Assembly (NCBI GenBank): GCA_900320815.1
Contig: ONTY01000132.1
Location: forward strand, 1 to 7,440
DNA length: 7,440 nt
From: an uncultured Pseudomonadota bacterium
Lineage (GTDB): Bacteria > Pseudomonadota > Gammaproteobacteria > Burkholderiales > Burkholderiaceae_C
Reading direction: 5' to 3'
Position numbers and translations under genes: made by a program
Notes under the pieces: model-generated
What the model was told of the DNA's origin: nothing
Seen by the model: only the letters and a program-made list of their open reading frames with translations
Databases searched by the model: none
Part shown: positions 1 to 5,915 of the stretch, in pieces
How the letters are laid out: each line of letters opens with the position of its first letter
How positions within the stretch are numbered: position 1 is the first letter of the stretch

Positions 1-735
1 GACGCGGCTCATGAACTGCTGCGCCTGCTCGTGCATGTCGTCGGTGTCAATGAGGATTTCGCCGATGTCGGCGTTGAAGTAGTCGCGCATGGCGCGGATG
101 ACGAGGTTGCTCTCGGGGTAGATGAGCATCGGCCCCGGGGCGGCAGCCGCCTCCTCAATGGCGCCCCAGAGCTTGAGCAGGTAGTTCAGGTCCCACTGCA
201 GCTCGGCGCTGCTGCGCCCGATGCCGGCAGTGCGCGCGATGATGGACATGCCCTTGGGGTAGTCGAGCTGGTCCATCAATTCTTTCAGTTCGGCGCGCTC
301 TTCGCCCTCGATGCGGCGCGAGACGCCGCCGCCGCGCGGGTTGTTGGGCATGAGCACGACGTAGCGCCCCGCGAGGCTGATGAAGGTGGTCAGCGCCGCA
401 CCCTTGTTGCCGCGCTCTTCTTTTTCCACCTGCACCAGCAATTCCTGCCCTTCGCAAATGGCATCGCTGATTTTTGCCTGACCCACATTGACGCCTTCGG
501 CAAAGTATTGGCGCGAGATTTCCTTGAACGGCAAAAAGCCGTGACGCTCTTCGCCATAATCCACAAAACACGCCTCCAGCGATGGCTCAATGCGCGTGAC
601 CACCGCTTTATAGATATTTCCCTTGCGCTGCTCGTGGCCTTCAATTTCCACTTCATAGTCCAGCAGCTTTTGCCCGTCGACGATGGCCAGGCGGCATTCT
701 TCGGGCTGCGTGGCGTTGATAAGCATCCGTTTCAT
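1..735 (-). CDS. rne: Ribonuclease E, N-terminal part (cut by left window edge)
   Basis: Endoribonuclease that starts mRNA decay and processes rRNA and tRNA precursors; it usually scaffolds the degradosome at the inner membrane. The 245 visible codons begin [20 protein letters not shown], the family's typical N-terminus. An S1 RNA-binding domain spans about residues 37-125, with [20 protein letters not shown] and [12 protein letters not shown]. The conserved blocks [42 protein letters not shown] and LQWDLNYL follow, ending in [11 protein letters not shown] in the RNase H-like/5'-sensor region. The catalytic aspartates of the DNase I-like domain lie beyond the window. The ATG is supported by an AAGGA motif about 10 bases upstream and by the conserved start. 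Its paralogue RNase G is less likely given the N-terminal sequence and the rluC gene nearby. The gene is divergent from the cupin-rluC pair and has an unusually long upstream leader. Confidence 0.96.
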   Translation of the reverse strand, partial: MKRMLINATQPEECRLAIVDGQKLLDYEVEIEGHEQRKGNIYKAVVTRIEPSLEACFVDYGEERHGFLPFKEISRQYFAEGVNVGQAKISDAICEGQELLVQVEKEERGNKGAALTTFISLAGRYVVLMPNNPRGGGVSRRIEGEERAELKELMDQLDYPKGMSIIARTAGIGRSSAELQWDLNYLLKLWGAIEEAAAAPGPMLIYPESNLVIRAMRDYFNADIGEILIDTDDMHEQAQQFMSRV

Positions 736-1319
736 AATGCTCGTATTCCTTTTTGCGTCCATTGCATTGATTTTTGGCGCACCGTATGTCTTGCCACAGG
801 CAAAACGGGCGCGGGCGCCGCAGCGCGCTGCGGCAGGCTGGCGCCAGCGGACAGGAGACGAGCGGAAAAAATGCGTGCACCGCGCCCGCGCTTAGCGGAC
901 GCTGCACTGGTGCTGCTGCGGGGAATGCAGGCCGCAGGCAATGGCGGCGCGCCATGCGCCGCCCGCTGGCAGTGCAACTGCTGGCACGCTGCGCCCGGGC
1001 GCATACGGCCAACAAAACAGTGCCTGTACCAACAGCGGTGTTGCGTGCATTTCTTTTTGAGCAATAGGGGCAAAGCCACGTGTGCGGGCTTGTGCAGCAA
1101 GGCGGCAGGCCGCGCGCCCGGCGCGGGTGGGCGGAGCGCACGGCCTGCCGTTTGGGGGTATTCCGGTTCGTCTTCTGCCCTCTTGGCGCTGGGGGTGCGC
1201 GCAGTGCGCCAGCACCCCGGCAGCCCGGGCATCGCATCGTGTGCCTGCGCGCGGCAGCTGGGAGAAAAAACCCTATTGGCAATAAGCACTTAGACGCTGC
1301 CCGGCGCGCGGCGGCGTGG
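736..1319 (-). promoter_or_regulatory. Long, hairpin-rich 5' leader of rne; no convincing gene
   Basis: About 580 bases separate the rne start from the nearest good minus-strand -10 box. Open frames exist on both strands, but none shows a recognisable domain and their composition is low-complexity Ala/Arg/Pro, as expected by chance in GC-rich DNA. Perfect inverted repeats seen directly: 817-834 (18-bp palindrome), 837-848 (12-bp palindrome), 943-950 with 956-963 (8-bp stem, 5-base loop), 991-1002 (12-bp palindrome), 1103-1112 with 1141-1150 (10-bp stem) and 1192-1202 with 1206-1218 (11 pairs with a two-base bulge). In Escherichia coli, rne has a long 5' untranslated region through which RNase E controls its own mRNA. 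That this leader does the same is inference. Confidence 0.5.
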
Positions 1320-1325
1320 ATTATA
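1320..1325 (-). promoter_or_regulatory. Candidate -10 box for rne
   Basis: Read on the minus strand this is a perfect TATAAT. A transcript would start near 1312 and give a leader of roughly 575 bases before the rne ATG. No good -35 match lies 16-18 bases upstream (the minus strand reads CACAAG near there), so the promoter call rests on the -10 box and its position in the divergent region. Confidence 0.4.
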
Positions 1326-1407
1326 GGCGGCTGGGCGCGCGGCTTGTGCGCTGCACCAACGCCCGCCAGAAAAAAACCAGACTGGCACCGCTACAATACG
1401 TTCACCA

Positions 1408-1431
1408 CGCCGCGCAGCGGCGCGTTTTTTT
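1408..1431 (+). terminator. Terminator-like hairpin in the cupin gene leader
   Basis: CGCCGC (1408-1413) pairs with GCGGCG (1417-1422) around a 3-base loop. An alternative pairing is CGCGC (1411-1415) with GCGCG (1420-1424), which directly abuts seven T (1425-1431). This is the shape of an intrinsic terminator on the plus strand, yet no plus-strand gene precedes it and it ends 15 bases before the cupin ATG. A TACAAT box at 1392-1397 just upstream could be a -10 element but lacks a clear -35. The hairpin may be a leader attenuator, the end of a short RNA, or insulation from upstream antisense transcription. Confidence 0.45.
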
Positions 1432-1446
1432 GGTGTCCAGAAAAAT

Positions 1447-2094
1447 ATGGGACAGGTTTTTTCAATTGCCACGCAGCACCCGCCGCGTGCCGGTATGACA
1501 ATATCAACGGCCAGCGGTATTGAAGCTGCGGTCAAAATCACCTTTTTCTCGCTTGGCGCGGGCACAGACATTAGCGCAGAAGCATATCCGGACGATGCGC
1601 TGTATGTTGTGCTGGGCGGCAGCGGACATTTTGAGCCAGCCGGCACCGCAGCCGCCGTGCACACAGGTGCGGCGCTGCTGGTGCGCGCAGGCACGCTGTG
1701 CGGCGTGTGCACCGCTGGCGGGCTGGTCTACCTTGAACTTCTTTCATCCCAGGAGATTGTGATGATGAATCCCCTACTCGCCGCCGGCTCTGTGTTCAAA
1801 CTCGCCGATTTGCTTGCCGTGGAGCCCGGCAGCATTGTGAATATGGATGTGCTCTCCAACGATGCCGTGAAACTCGCGCTCATGGCGCTGGATGCGGGTG
1901 CTGCGCTGCCGCCGCACAGCGCGCCGTGCGATGCGCTGGTGCTGGCGCTGGAGGGTCAGGGCATGATTGAATATGAGGGGGTGCGGCACACCATTCGCGC
2001 CGGCGAGCAATTTCGCTTTGCCAAAGGCGCGTTGCACAGCGTCGCCGCCGATGGCGCTCCATTCAAAATGGCGCTGCTGCTGGCGCGCAAATAA
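1447..2094 (+). CDS. Two-domain cupin protein (bicupin)
   Basis: Protein of 215 residues, predicted cytoplasmic, with no signal peptide. It is an internal duplication: residues 2-103 and 109-215 each begin with a GxVF(S/K)(I/L)A segment and then form a small beta-barrel. Domain 2 has HSAPCDAL at about 151-158, followed by LALEGQGMIEYEG and GEQFRFAKGALHSV. These match the cupin motifs of short, roughly 110-residue cupin proteins that carry an H-x-A-P-x-D-A-L signature. Domain 1 reads SAEAYPDDALYVVLGG at the same place and lacks both histidines, so only domain 2 looks able to hold a metal in the usual way. The start at 1447 is chosen because the repeat begins there; no good Shine-Dalgarno precedes it. 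A much better translation start lies inside at 1762. The stop is 31 bases before rluC, suggesting one operon. Substrate and reaction are unknown. Confidence 0.8.
   Translation: MGQVFSIATQHPPRAGMTISTASGIEAAVKITFFSLGAGTDISAEAYPDDALYVVLGGSGHFEPAGTAAAVHTGAALLVRAGTLCGVCTAGGLVYLELLSSQEIVMMNPLLAAGSVFKLADLLAVEPGSIVNMDVLSNDAVKLALMALDAGAALPPHSAPCDALVLALEGQGMIEYEGVRHTIRAGEQFRFAKGALHSVAADGAPFKMALLLARK
1751..1767 (+). promoter_or_regulatory. Internal ribosome binding site and tandem ATG within the cupin gene
   Basis: AGGAG (1751-1755) is followed after 6 bases by two in-frame ATG codons (1762 and 1765), exactly at the junction between the two cupin repeats. Translation from 1762 would give a free-standing 110-residue single cupin (1762-2094), the usual size of single-domain members. 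This signal is clearly stronger than anything before the 1447 start. It may be a relic of two genes fused by loss of a stop codon, or a working internal start. Confidence 0.6.
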
Positions 2095-2125
2095 AAAGAA
2101 AGAAAAAAGGCAAGGGTGCCGCGCC

Positions 2126-3091
2126 GTGCCAGAAAATCCAACCGCAGAAAACAGCGGCGGCGTGCGGCGCATCGCCATCAGCGCGGACGACGCCGGCCAG
2201 CGGCTCGATAACTTTTTGCAGCGCACTCTCAAAGGCGTGCCCAAAGGGCACATCTACCGCCTTATCCGCAGCGGGCAAGTGCGCATCAGCGGGCGGCGCG
2301 CGCACCCGGATACGCGCCTGGCTGCAGGCGAGCAAGTGCGCCTGCCCCCCGTGCGCGTGGCACAGCGCGAAGCAGGCGCTGGCGCTGCAGCACCGCCGCG
2401 CGCCTTTGCGCCGCTTTTTGAAGACGACGCCCTGCTCGCCCTCAACAAACCCGCTGGCGTTGCCGTGCACGGCGGCTCGGGCGTGAGCTTTGGCCTCATC
2501 GAGCAAGCGCGCCGCGCCCGCCCTGCGTTGCGCTTTCTGGAACTCGCGCACCGGCTGGACCGGGAGACCAGCGGCGTGCTGCTGCTGGCAAAAAAGCGCA
2601 GCGCCCTCACGGCGCTGCAAGAGCAGTGGCGCCAGCGGCGCGTAAAAAAACACTACCTGGCACTGGTGCTTGGCAGCTGGCCTGCCAAGCTACACACTAT
2701 TGATACACCACTGCGTAAATATCTAGACGCCGCGCATGAGCGCCGCGTCGCCCCCGCCGCCGCTGGCACCCCCGGCGCCCTGTCCGCCCTCACCCGCGTG
2801 CGCGTGCAGCGGCGCTATGCCGGCTTCACGCTGCTGTGCGCCAGCATCCACACCGGGCGCACGCACCAGATTCGCGTGCACCTGGCCGCGCACGGATGCC
2901 CCATCGCCGGCGATGCCAAATACGGCGACTTCGCCGCCAACCACGCGCTGCGCACACGCGGGCTGCAGCGCATGTTTCTGCACGCCTGGCAGCTTGATCT
3001 CATGCACCCGCTCACGGGCGAGCCGCTGCGGCTGCAAGCGCCCCTGCCACCACACCTGGAAATGTTTTTGAATACGCTTGGTATGCCTTGA
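2126..3091 (+). CDS. rluC: 23S rRNA pseudouridine synthase RluC
   Basis: Converts uridines to pseudouridine in 23S rRNA during large-subunit assembly (positions 955, 2504 and 2580 in E. coli). The 321-residue product is very close to the E. coli length. An S4 RNA-binding domain covers about residues 23-75 (GQRLDNFLQ, IYRLIRSGQVRISG). The catalytic domain starts near 95, with LNKPAGVAVHGG (107-118), the catalytic loop HRLDRETSG with nucleophile Asp145, and THQIRVHLAAHGCPIAGD (246-263) plus KYGD. The GTG at 2126 is chosen because the preceding in-frame sequence overlaps the cupin gene and resembles nothing in the family; AAGGG (2112-2116) lies 9 bases upstream. RluD is a related alternative, but the length and proximity to rne favour RluC. 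It is probably cotranscribed with the cupin gene. Confidence 0.93.
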   Translation: MPENPTAENSGGVRRIAISADDAGQRLDNFLQRTLKGVPKGHIYRLIRSGQVRISGRRAHPDTRLAAGEQVRLPPVRVAQREAGAGAAAPPRAFAPLFEDDALLALNKPAGVAVHGGSGVSFGLIEQARRARPALRFLELAHRLDRETSGVLLLAKKRSALTALQEQWRQRRVKKHYLALVLGSWPAKLHTIDTPLRKYLDAAHERRVAPAAAGTPGALSALTRVRVQRRYAGFTLLCASIHTGRTHQIRVHLAAHGCPIAGDAKYGDFAANHALRTRGLQRMFLHAWQLDLMHPLTGEPLRLQAPLPPHLEMFLNTLGMP

Positions 3092-3180
3092 TTGCCCGCA
3101 TATGTCGCGAGCTTTATTGCATGAATATGCAGAGTATGTAGAGACGGCCATGTTCACCTTCGCCAGTTGAAATTTGTGCT

Positions 3181-3202
3181 TTGGCGCTGGCGCCAGCGCC
3201 AA
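3181..3202. repeat. Perfect 22-bp palindrome between convergent rluC and modE
   Basis: The 22 bases are identical to their own reverse complement, with the 12-bp core GCTGGCGCCAGC at 3186-3197. As RNA either strand would form a stem of about 9 pairs with a 4-base loop. No T-run of length follows on either strand (the minus strand continues AGCACAAATTT), so it is at best a weak bidirectional terminator. It could also be a protein-binding site. The same 12-bp core recurs at 837-848 in the rne leader. The rest of the 3092-3253 spacer shows nothing else beyond a small hairpin at 3118-3131. Confidence 0.5.
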
Positions 3203-3253
3203 GCTGGCTCGCTTGCTTTGCCCGTAGGCTGTGGATGTATTTGGGAGTATTTG

Positions 3254-4108
3254 TTACGCCAGCGCGATGGCGACGCAGCTGGCATCGATGAGGGCGTGGG
3301 CGCTGCCGCCGGTGTGCAGCGTGTGCGGGCGTGTGGCAAAGCCGGCAAGCAAGGCGCCGCTGCCCACGGTGAGCAGCACTTCGTCACGCCGCACGCCGCA
3401 CGCGATGTGCTGCACCTCGCCCGGCAAGGTGGCGCAGCCTTCGGGCATGGGCGCGGGAGGAGCGGCAACGACGCGCACGGCGGCAGCTTTGCACAGCGCC
3501 AGCACGCGCTGACCTGTGGCCAGCGCAAGTGCCTCGGCGCTAGAGCGGGTGATGTCGGCGAGCAATTCGCCGCGGCCCTCTTGCAGCACCAGCGCAACGC
3601 GCACCAGCGGGTCGTTGGCACTGTCGCTGAGCAGCCCTTGCACGGTGCAGGGCAGGTGGTTGCGCATACTGGTGGCGGTGGGGGCTGTGGTGGCAGGGGC
3701 GCTGTGCGGGGCGTTGACGTGCGCGATGGCGTCGCGCTGTGCACGCTGCACCAGTTCGGCGGCGTGCAGCAGGCGCTCGCCCGCTGGCGTCAGGCGCGCG
3801 CCACCGCCGCCGCTGCCGCCAACGCTGGCGGCAACGACCGGGCAGCCGGCCTGCTCACCGAGGCGGTGGATGGCTTGCCAGGCGGCTTTGTAGCTGATGC
3901 CCGCGTCGCGCGCGGCCTGCGAGATGGAGCCGCTGGCGGCAACGCAGCGCAGGATGTGCAGGCGGCGTTCGGCGGCTTCGTCGGCAAAGGCGCTCTCGGA
4001 GATGGCGCCGCTGCTGCTGGCAGCGGCGGCGGCGGCGAGCGGCGGCGTCGTTCCTTTGGGGAGGGAGGCGGCGCGGGCGGGGCGCCGGGGGCGTGCTGTG
4101 CTGTCCAT
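3254..4108 (-). CDS. modE: ModE, molybdate-responsive transcription regulator
   Basis: DNA-binding repressor/activator that binds molybdate in the cytoplasm and controls modABC and some molybdoenzyme genes. The 284-residue protein has a winged helix-turn-helix at about 45-125, with SGSISQAARDAGISYKAAWQ (59-78) and the family's glycine-rich wing GGSGGGGARLTPAGERLL (97-114). Two molybdate-binding Mop/TOBE domains follow: the first at about 147-215, starting SMRNHLPCTV, and the second at about 226-284. It is somewhat longer than E. coli ModE (262), mostly through an Ala/Ser/Pro-rich N-terminal tail of about 40 residues. No clear Shine-Dalgarno precedes the ATG (the minus strand reads CCCTCCCT), so the true start could differ. 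It is divergent from modA across 164 bases, the classical arrangement. Confidence 0.92.
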   Translation of the reverse strand: MDSTARPRRPARAASLPKGTTPPLAAAAAASSSGAISESAFADEAAERRLHILRCVAASGSISQAARDAGISYKAAWQAIHRLGEQAGCPVVAASVGGSGGGGARLTPAGERLLHAAELVQRAQRDAIAHVNAPHSAPATTAPTATSMRNHLPCTVQGLLSDSANDPLVRVALVLQEGRGELLADITRSSAEALALATGQRVLALCKAAAVRVVAAPPAPMPEGCATLPGEVQHIACGVRRDEVLLTVGSGALLAGFATRPHTLHTGGSAHALIDASCVAIALA

Positions 4109-4272
4109 AGGGAGGGTATTGTGCGTGGTTTGCGCGTTTTTCTCTGGACAGAACAGCGTATGCCTACAATCGTTTCCATGTCAGCGCCATAGCGCCGCCG
4201 CATGTTCCGAGAAAAAAGCGCGGTGTGCAGGCGCCTTTTCTGTTCCCGTTTTTTCCAAAGGAGATTGAAACC
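4109..4272. promoter_or_regulatory. Divergent modE-modA control region
   Basis: Both promoters and the ModE operator are expected here. On the plus strand TACAAT at 4165-4170 is a plausible -10 box; the best -35-like hexamer, TGGACA (4145-4150), is only 14 bases away, which is short. The stretch 4155-4173 reads GCGTAT, then GCCTAC, then AATCGT, vaguely like the CG-n-TAT half-sites of ModE operators, but the symmetry is poor. Closer to modA, GCGC (4218-4221) can pair with GCGC (4231-4234), flanked by six A and by four T with one bulged C, giving a terminator-like leader hairpin. AAAGGAG (4257-4263) is the modA ribosome binding site. Confidence 0.5.
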
Positions 4273-5055
4273 ATGCGTCGTTTTTCTCTGCGCCCGCTGC
4301 TTGCCTTGGCCGCTGGCGCGCTGTGTGCCACGGCTGCGCCCGCTGAAACGGTGCAGGTCGCTGTGGCGGCGAATTTCACCGCGCCCGCCAAGGCGCTGGC
4401 CGAGGTGCTGAATAAAACCACCGGGCACGAAGCAAAACTCTCATTCGGTCCCTCTGGGGGCTTTTACACGCAAATCAAAAACGGGGCGCCATTTGATGTG
4501 TTCCTTTCCGCCGACGATGAGCGCCCCGCCAGGCTGGAGCAGGAGGGTGAGACGGTGCCGGGCACACGCTTGACCTACGCCATTGGCCGGCTGGTGCTGT
4601 GGTCAGCCAGGGAAGGCGTGGTGGACCAGGCGTGCGCAGTGCTCAAGAGCGGCAACTTCAACACGATTGCCATCGCCAATCCGAAGCTGGCACCCTATGG
4701 GGCGGCGGCGATGCAGACGCTAGAGGCGATGGGGCTGACGGAGGCCATCACCCCCAAGGTGGTCACGGGCGAAAACATCGGGCAAACGCACAACTTTGTG
4801 GCCACGGGCAATGCGGACCTGGGCTTTGTGGCGAAGTCGCAGGTGCTGCACAGCGGGCGGCTCAAGGGCGGCTCCATGTGCGAGGTGCCGGGCAGCTACC
4901 ACGCCCCCATCGTGCAGGACGCCGTGATGCTGCGCCGCGCCGAAAGCAACCCCGCCGCCAAAGCCTGGATGGCCCTGCTGCGCTCGCCGCGCACGCATGA
5001 GCTGCTGCGCAGCTATGGCTACGAGGTGAAGGCTGATGAAAAGGCTGCGCGGTGA
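4273..5055 (+). CDS. modA: ModA, periplasmic molybdate-binding protein
   Basis: Solute-binding component of the high-affinity molybdate ABC transporter; family members also bind tungstate. The 260-residue precursor starts MRRFSLRPLLALAAGALCAT, a clear Sec signal peptide with probable cleavage after APA (Ala24-Glu25). The mature part shows the family's binding-loop segments: VAANFTAPA (31-39), SFGPSGGFYTQIKNGAPFDV (57-76), FLSADDERPARLE, NPKLAPYG (136-143), GENIGQTHNFVATGNADLGF (166-185) and PGSYHAPI. Length is close to E. coli ModA (257). The ATG at 4273 is chosen because AAAGGAG lies 9 bases upstream and the signal peptide begins there; an in-frame ATG at 4225 has neither. It is the first gene of modABC. 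The gap to modB is unusually long and AT-rich, where these genes normally lie close together. Confidence 0.95.
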   Translation: MRRFSLRPLLALAAGALCATAAPAETVQVAVAANFTAPAKALAEVLNKTTGHEAKLSFGPSGGFYTQIKNGAPFDVFLSADDERPARLEQEGETVPGTRLTYAIGRLVLWSAREGVVDQACAVLKSGNFNTIAIANPKLAPYGAAAMQTLEAMGLTEAITPKVVTGENIGQTHNFVATGNADLGFVAKSQVLHSGRLKGGSMCEVPGSYHAPIVQDAVMLRRAESNPAAKAWMALLRSPRTHELLRSYGYEVKADEKAAR

Positions 5056-5092
5056 AGTAAACGCCTCACATCACACGTATTCCACACGCATT

Positions 5093-5122
5093 CCCCTGTC
5101 CGTTGCTGGTGCAACGGCGGGG
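5093..5122 (+). repeat. Strong hairpin just after modA
   Basis: CCGTTGC (5100-5106) pairs perfectly with GCAACGG (5111-5117) around the tetraloop TGGT. Outer CCCC (5093-5096) can pair with GGGG (5119-5122) across a small internal loop. No T-run follows, so it is not a standard terminator. It could protect the 3' end of a modA message or reduce read-through into modBC. Confidence 0.5.
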
Positions 5123-5137
5123 GCGAAGGGATGGATA

Positions 5138-5189
5138 CGATATTGCAAGGGTATACCTTGCTTACCGGCGTAAGTTACCGGCAGTATCG
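5138..5189 (+). repeat. Compound stem-loop element upstream of modB
   Basis: CGATATTGC (5138-5146) pairs with GCAGTATCG (5181-5189) with one G-U pair. Within or overlapping it are GCAAGG (5145-5150) with CCTTGC (5156-5161), and CTTAC (5161-5165) with GTAAG (5170-5174). Smaller hairpins follow: ATATG with CATAT (5206-5219) and TTGTT with AACAA (5254-5271). The nested layout could be a folded leader RNA or a protein-binding site. It matches no riboswitch I recognise. Confidence 0.35.
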
Positions 5190-5195
5190 CACTCT

Positions 5196-5915
5196 ATGAC
5201 AGAGTATATGACTCCATATCAAATACTGCACAACAATATATCTGTAAGCCGTCTTGTTATGCTGGCAACAATCCTATACCCAATTATTTCAAGCCATGAC
5301 TATGCCTCGCCGCTGGCGTGGTGGCTGGCGCGCGGCACTTCGCGCTGGCGCGCGGCGGTGCGCGCGCTCGTGTCGCTGCCGCTGGTGCTGCCGCCTTCGG
5401 TGCTGGGCTTTTATCTGCTGCTGGCGCTGGGTGCGCAGGGGCCCATTGGCCGGCTCACGCAGGCGCTGGGCTGGGGGCTGATGGCGTTTTCCTTCAAGGG
5501 GCTGCTCGTCGGCTCGCTGCTGTATTCGCTGCCCTTTGTGGTGCAGCCGCTCACAGATGCGTTTGAGGCCATCGGTCAAAGGCCGCTGGAGGCCGCCGCC
5601 ACGCTGCGCGCCAGCCCGCTGGATGCGTTCTGGAGCGTGGCGCTGCCGCTGGCGCGCCCGGGCTATCTGACGGGGGCGGTGATGGGCTTCGCGCACACGC
5701 TGGGCGAGTTTGGCGTGGTGCTGATGATTGGCGGCAACATCCCGGGTCGCACGCGCACCATCGCGGTGCAGATTTATGACCACGTGGAGGCGCTGGAATA
5801 CGCGCAGGCGCACTGGCTGGCGGGGGGAATGCTGGCGTTTTCCTTTGCCGTGCTGCTGGCGCTGCACTGGCTGCAGCCGCGCCGCACGGCAGGCGCTGCC
5901 GGGGAGGGCGGCTGA
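5196..5915 (+). CDS. modB: ModB, molybdate ABC transporter permease; unusual 5' end
   Basis: Inner-membrane channel subunit of the molybdate importer. From PLAWWLARG (codons starting near 5310) onward it is a clear Mod[37 protein letters not shown], the EAA coupling loop [20 protein letters not shown] (132-151), [20 protein letters not shown] and [20 protein letters not shown]. The family normally has about 30 residues forming a first membrane helix before PLAWW. Here the frame instead encodes AT-rich, non-matching sequence whose only hydrophobic run is [12 protein letters not shown]. The start is uncertain: TTG 5103, ATG 5196, 5208 or 5259 are all in frame and none has a good Shine-Dalgarno; 5196 gives 239 residues, near the usual length. 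The stop overlaps the modC start as TGATG, implying translational coupling. The protein may be functional with a replaced helix, or damaged. Confidence 0.82.
   Translation: MTEYMTPYQILHNNISVSRLVMLATILYPIISSHDYASPLAWWLARGTSRWRAAVRALVSLPLVLPPSVLGFYLLLALGAQGPIGRLTQALGWGLMAFSFKGLLVGSLLYSLPFVVQPLTDAFEAIGQRPLEAAATLRASPLDAFWSVALPLARPGYLTGAVMGFAHTLGEFGVVLMIGGNIPGRTRTIAVQIYDHVEALEYAQAHWLAGGMLAFSFAVLLALHWLQPRRTAGAAGEGG
5901..5910 (+). promoter_or_regulatory. Ribosome binding site of modC
   Basis: GGGGAGGGCG lies inside the end of modB, with the GGAGG core 7 bases before the modC ATG at 5915. It is the strongest such signal in the transporter operon and decides the modC start. Its 10 bases are perfectly complementary to a C-rich segment at 7246-7255 downstream of modC. 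Confidence 0.75.

Larger units (their letters stand above)
5056..5300. other. AT-rich, repeat-rich segment between modA and the conserved part of modB
   Basis: Hand count gives about 41% GC for 5131-5300 against about 78% for the next 100 bases. It contains a near-perfect tandem repeat of 11 bases (CACACGTATTC at 5072-5082, CACACGCATTC at 5083-5093), a repeat TTACCGGC at 5162-5169 and 5175-5182, and many small inverted repeats. The reading frame of modB stays open from 5061 onward, but residues encoded here do not resemble ModB. No terminal inverted repeats, target duplication or transposase remnant were seen. The composition resembles other spacers in this window (3091-3180, 7091-7180), so it may be ordinary intergenic DNA joined to a shortened modB. 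Confidence 0.55.

Noticed and set aside
653..1282. Long minus-strand open frames between the cupin gene and rne (also 732-1289 and 892-1215).
   Set aside because: They run into rne in other frames, are Ala/Arg/Pro/Cys-rich without any motif, and several run open at once, as expected in GC-rich non-coding DNA.
31..1293. A 420-codon open frame on the plus strand.
   Set aside because: It is antisense to rne over 31-735 and continues through the hairpin-rich leader. The opposite frame gives an unmistakable RNase E N-terminus, and this frame shows no domain.
1967..2125. An upstream start at 1967 for rluC.
   Set aside because: This would overlap the cupin gene by over 120 bases, and the extra 53 residues do not resemble RluC. 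The GTG at 2126 has AAGGG upstream and gives the family's normal length.
3167..4192. A 341-codon plus-strand open frame covering modE.
   Set aside because: It is a Gly/Ala-rich shadow of modE, whose frame has clear helix-turn-helix and Mop motifs.
5247..5256. A GCCGTCT-like DNA uptake sequence.
   Set aside because: Only 7 of 10 bases match the Neisseria uptake word and it occurs once.
5056..5300. An insertion sequence, MITE or integron attachment site in the AT-rich modA-modB segment.
   Set aside because: No terminal inverted repeats, target duplication, transposase remnant or attC core sites could be found by eye; composition alone matches other spacers here.
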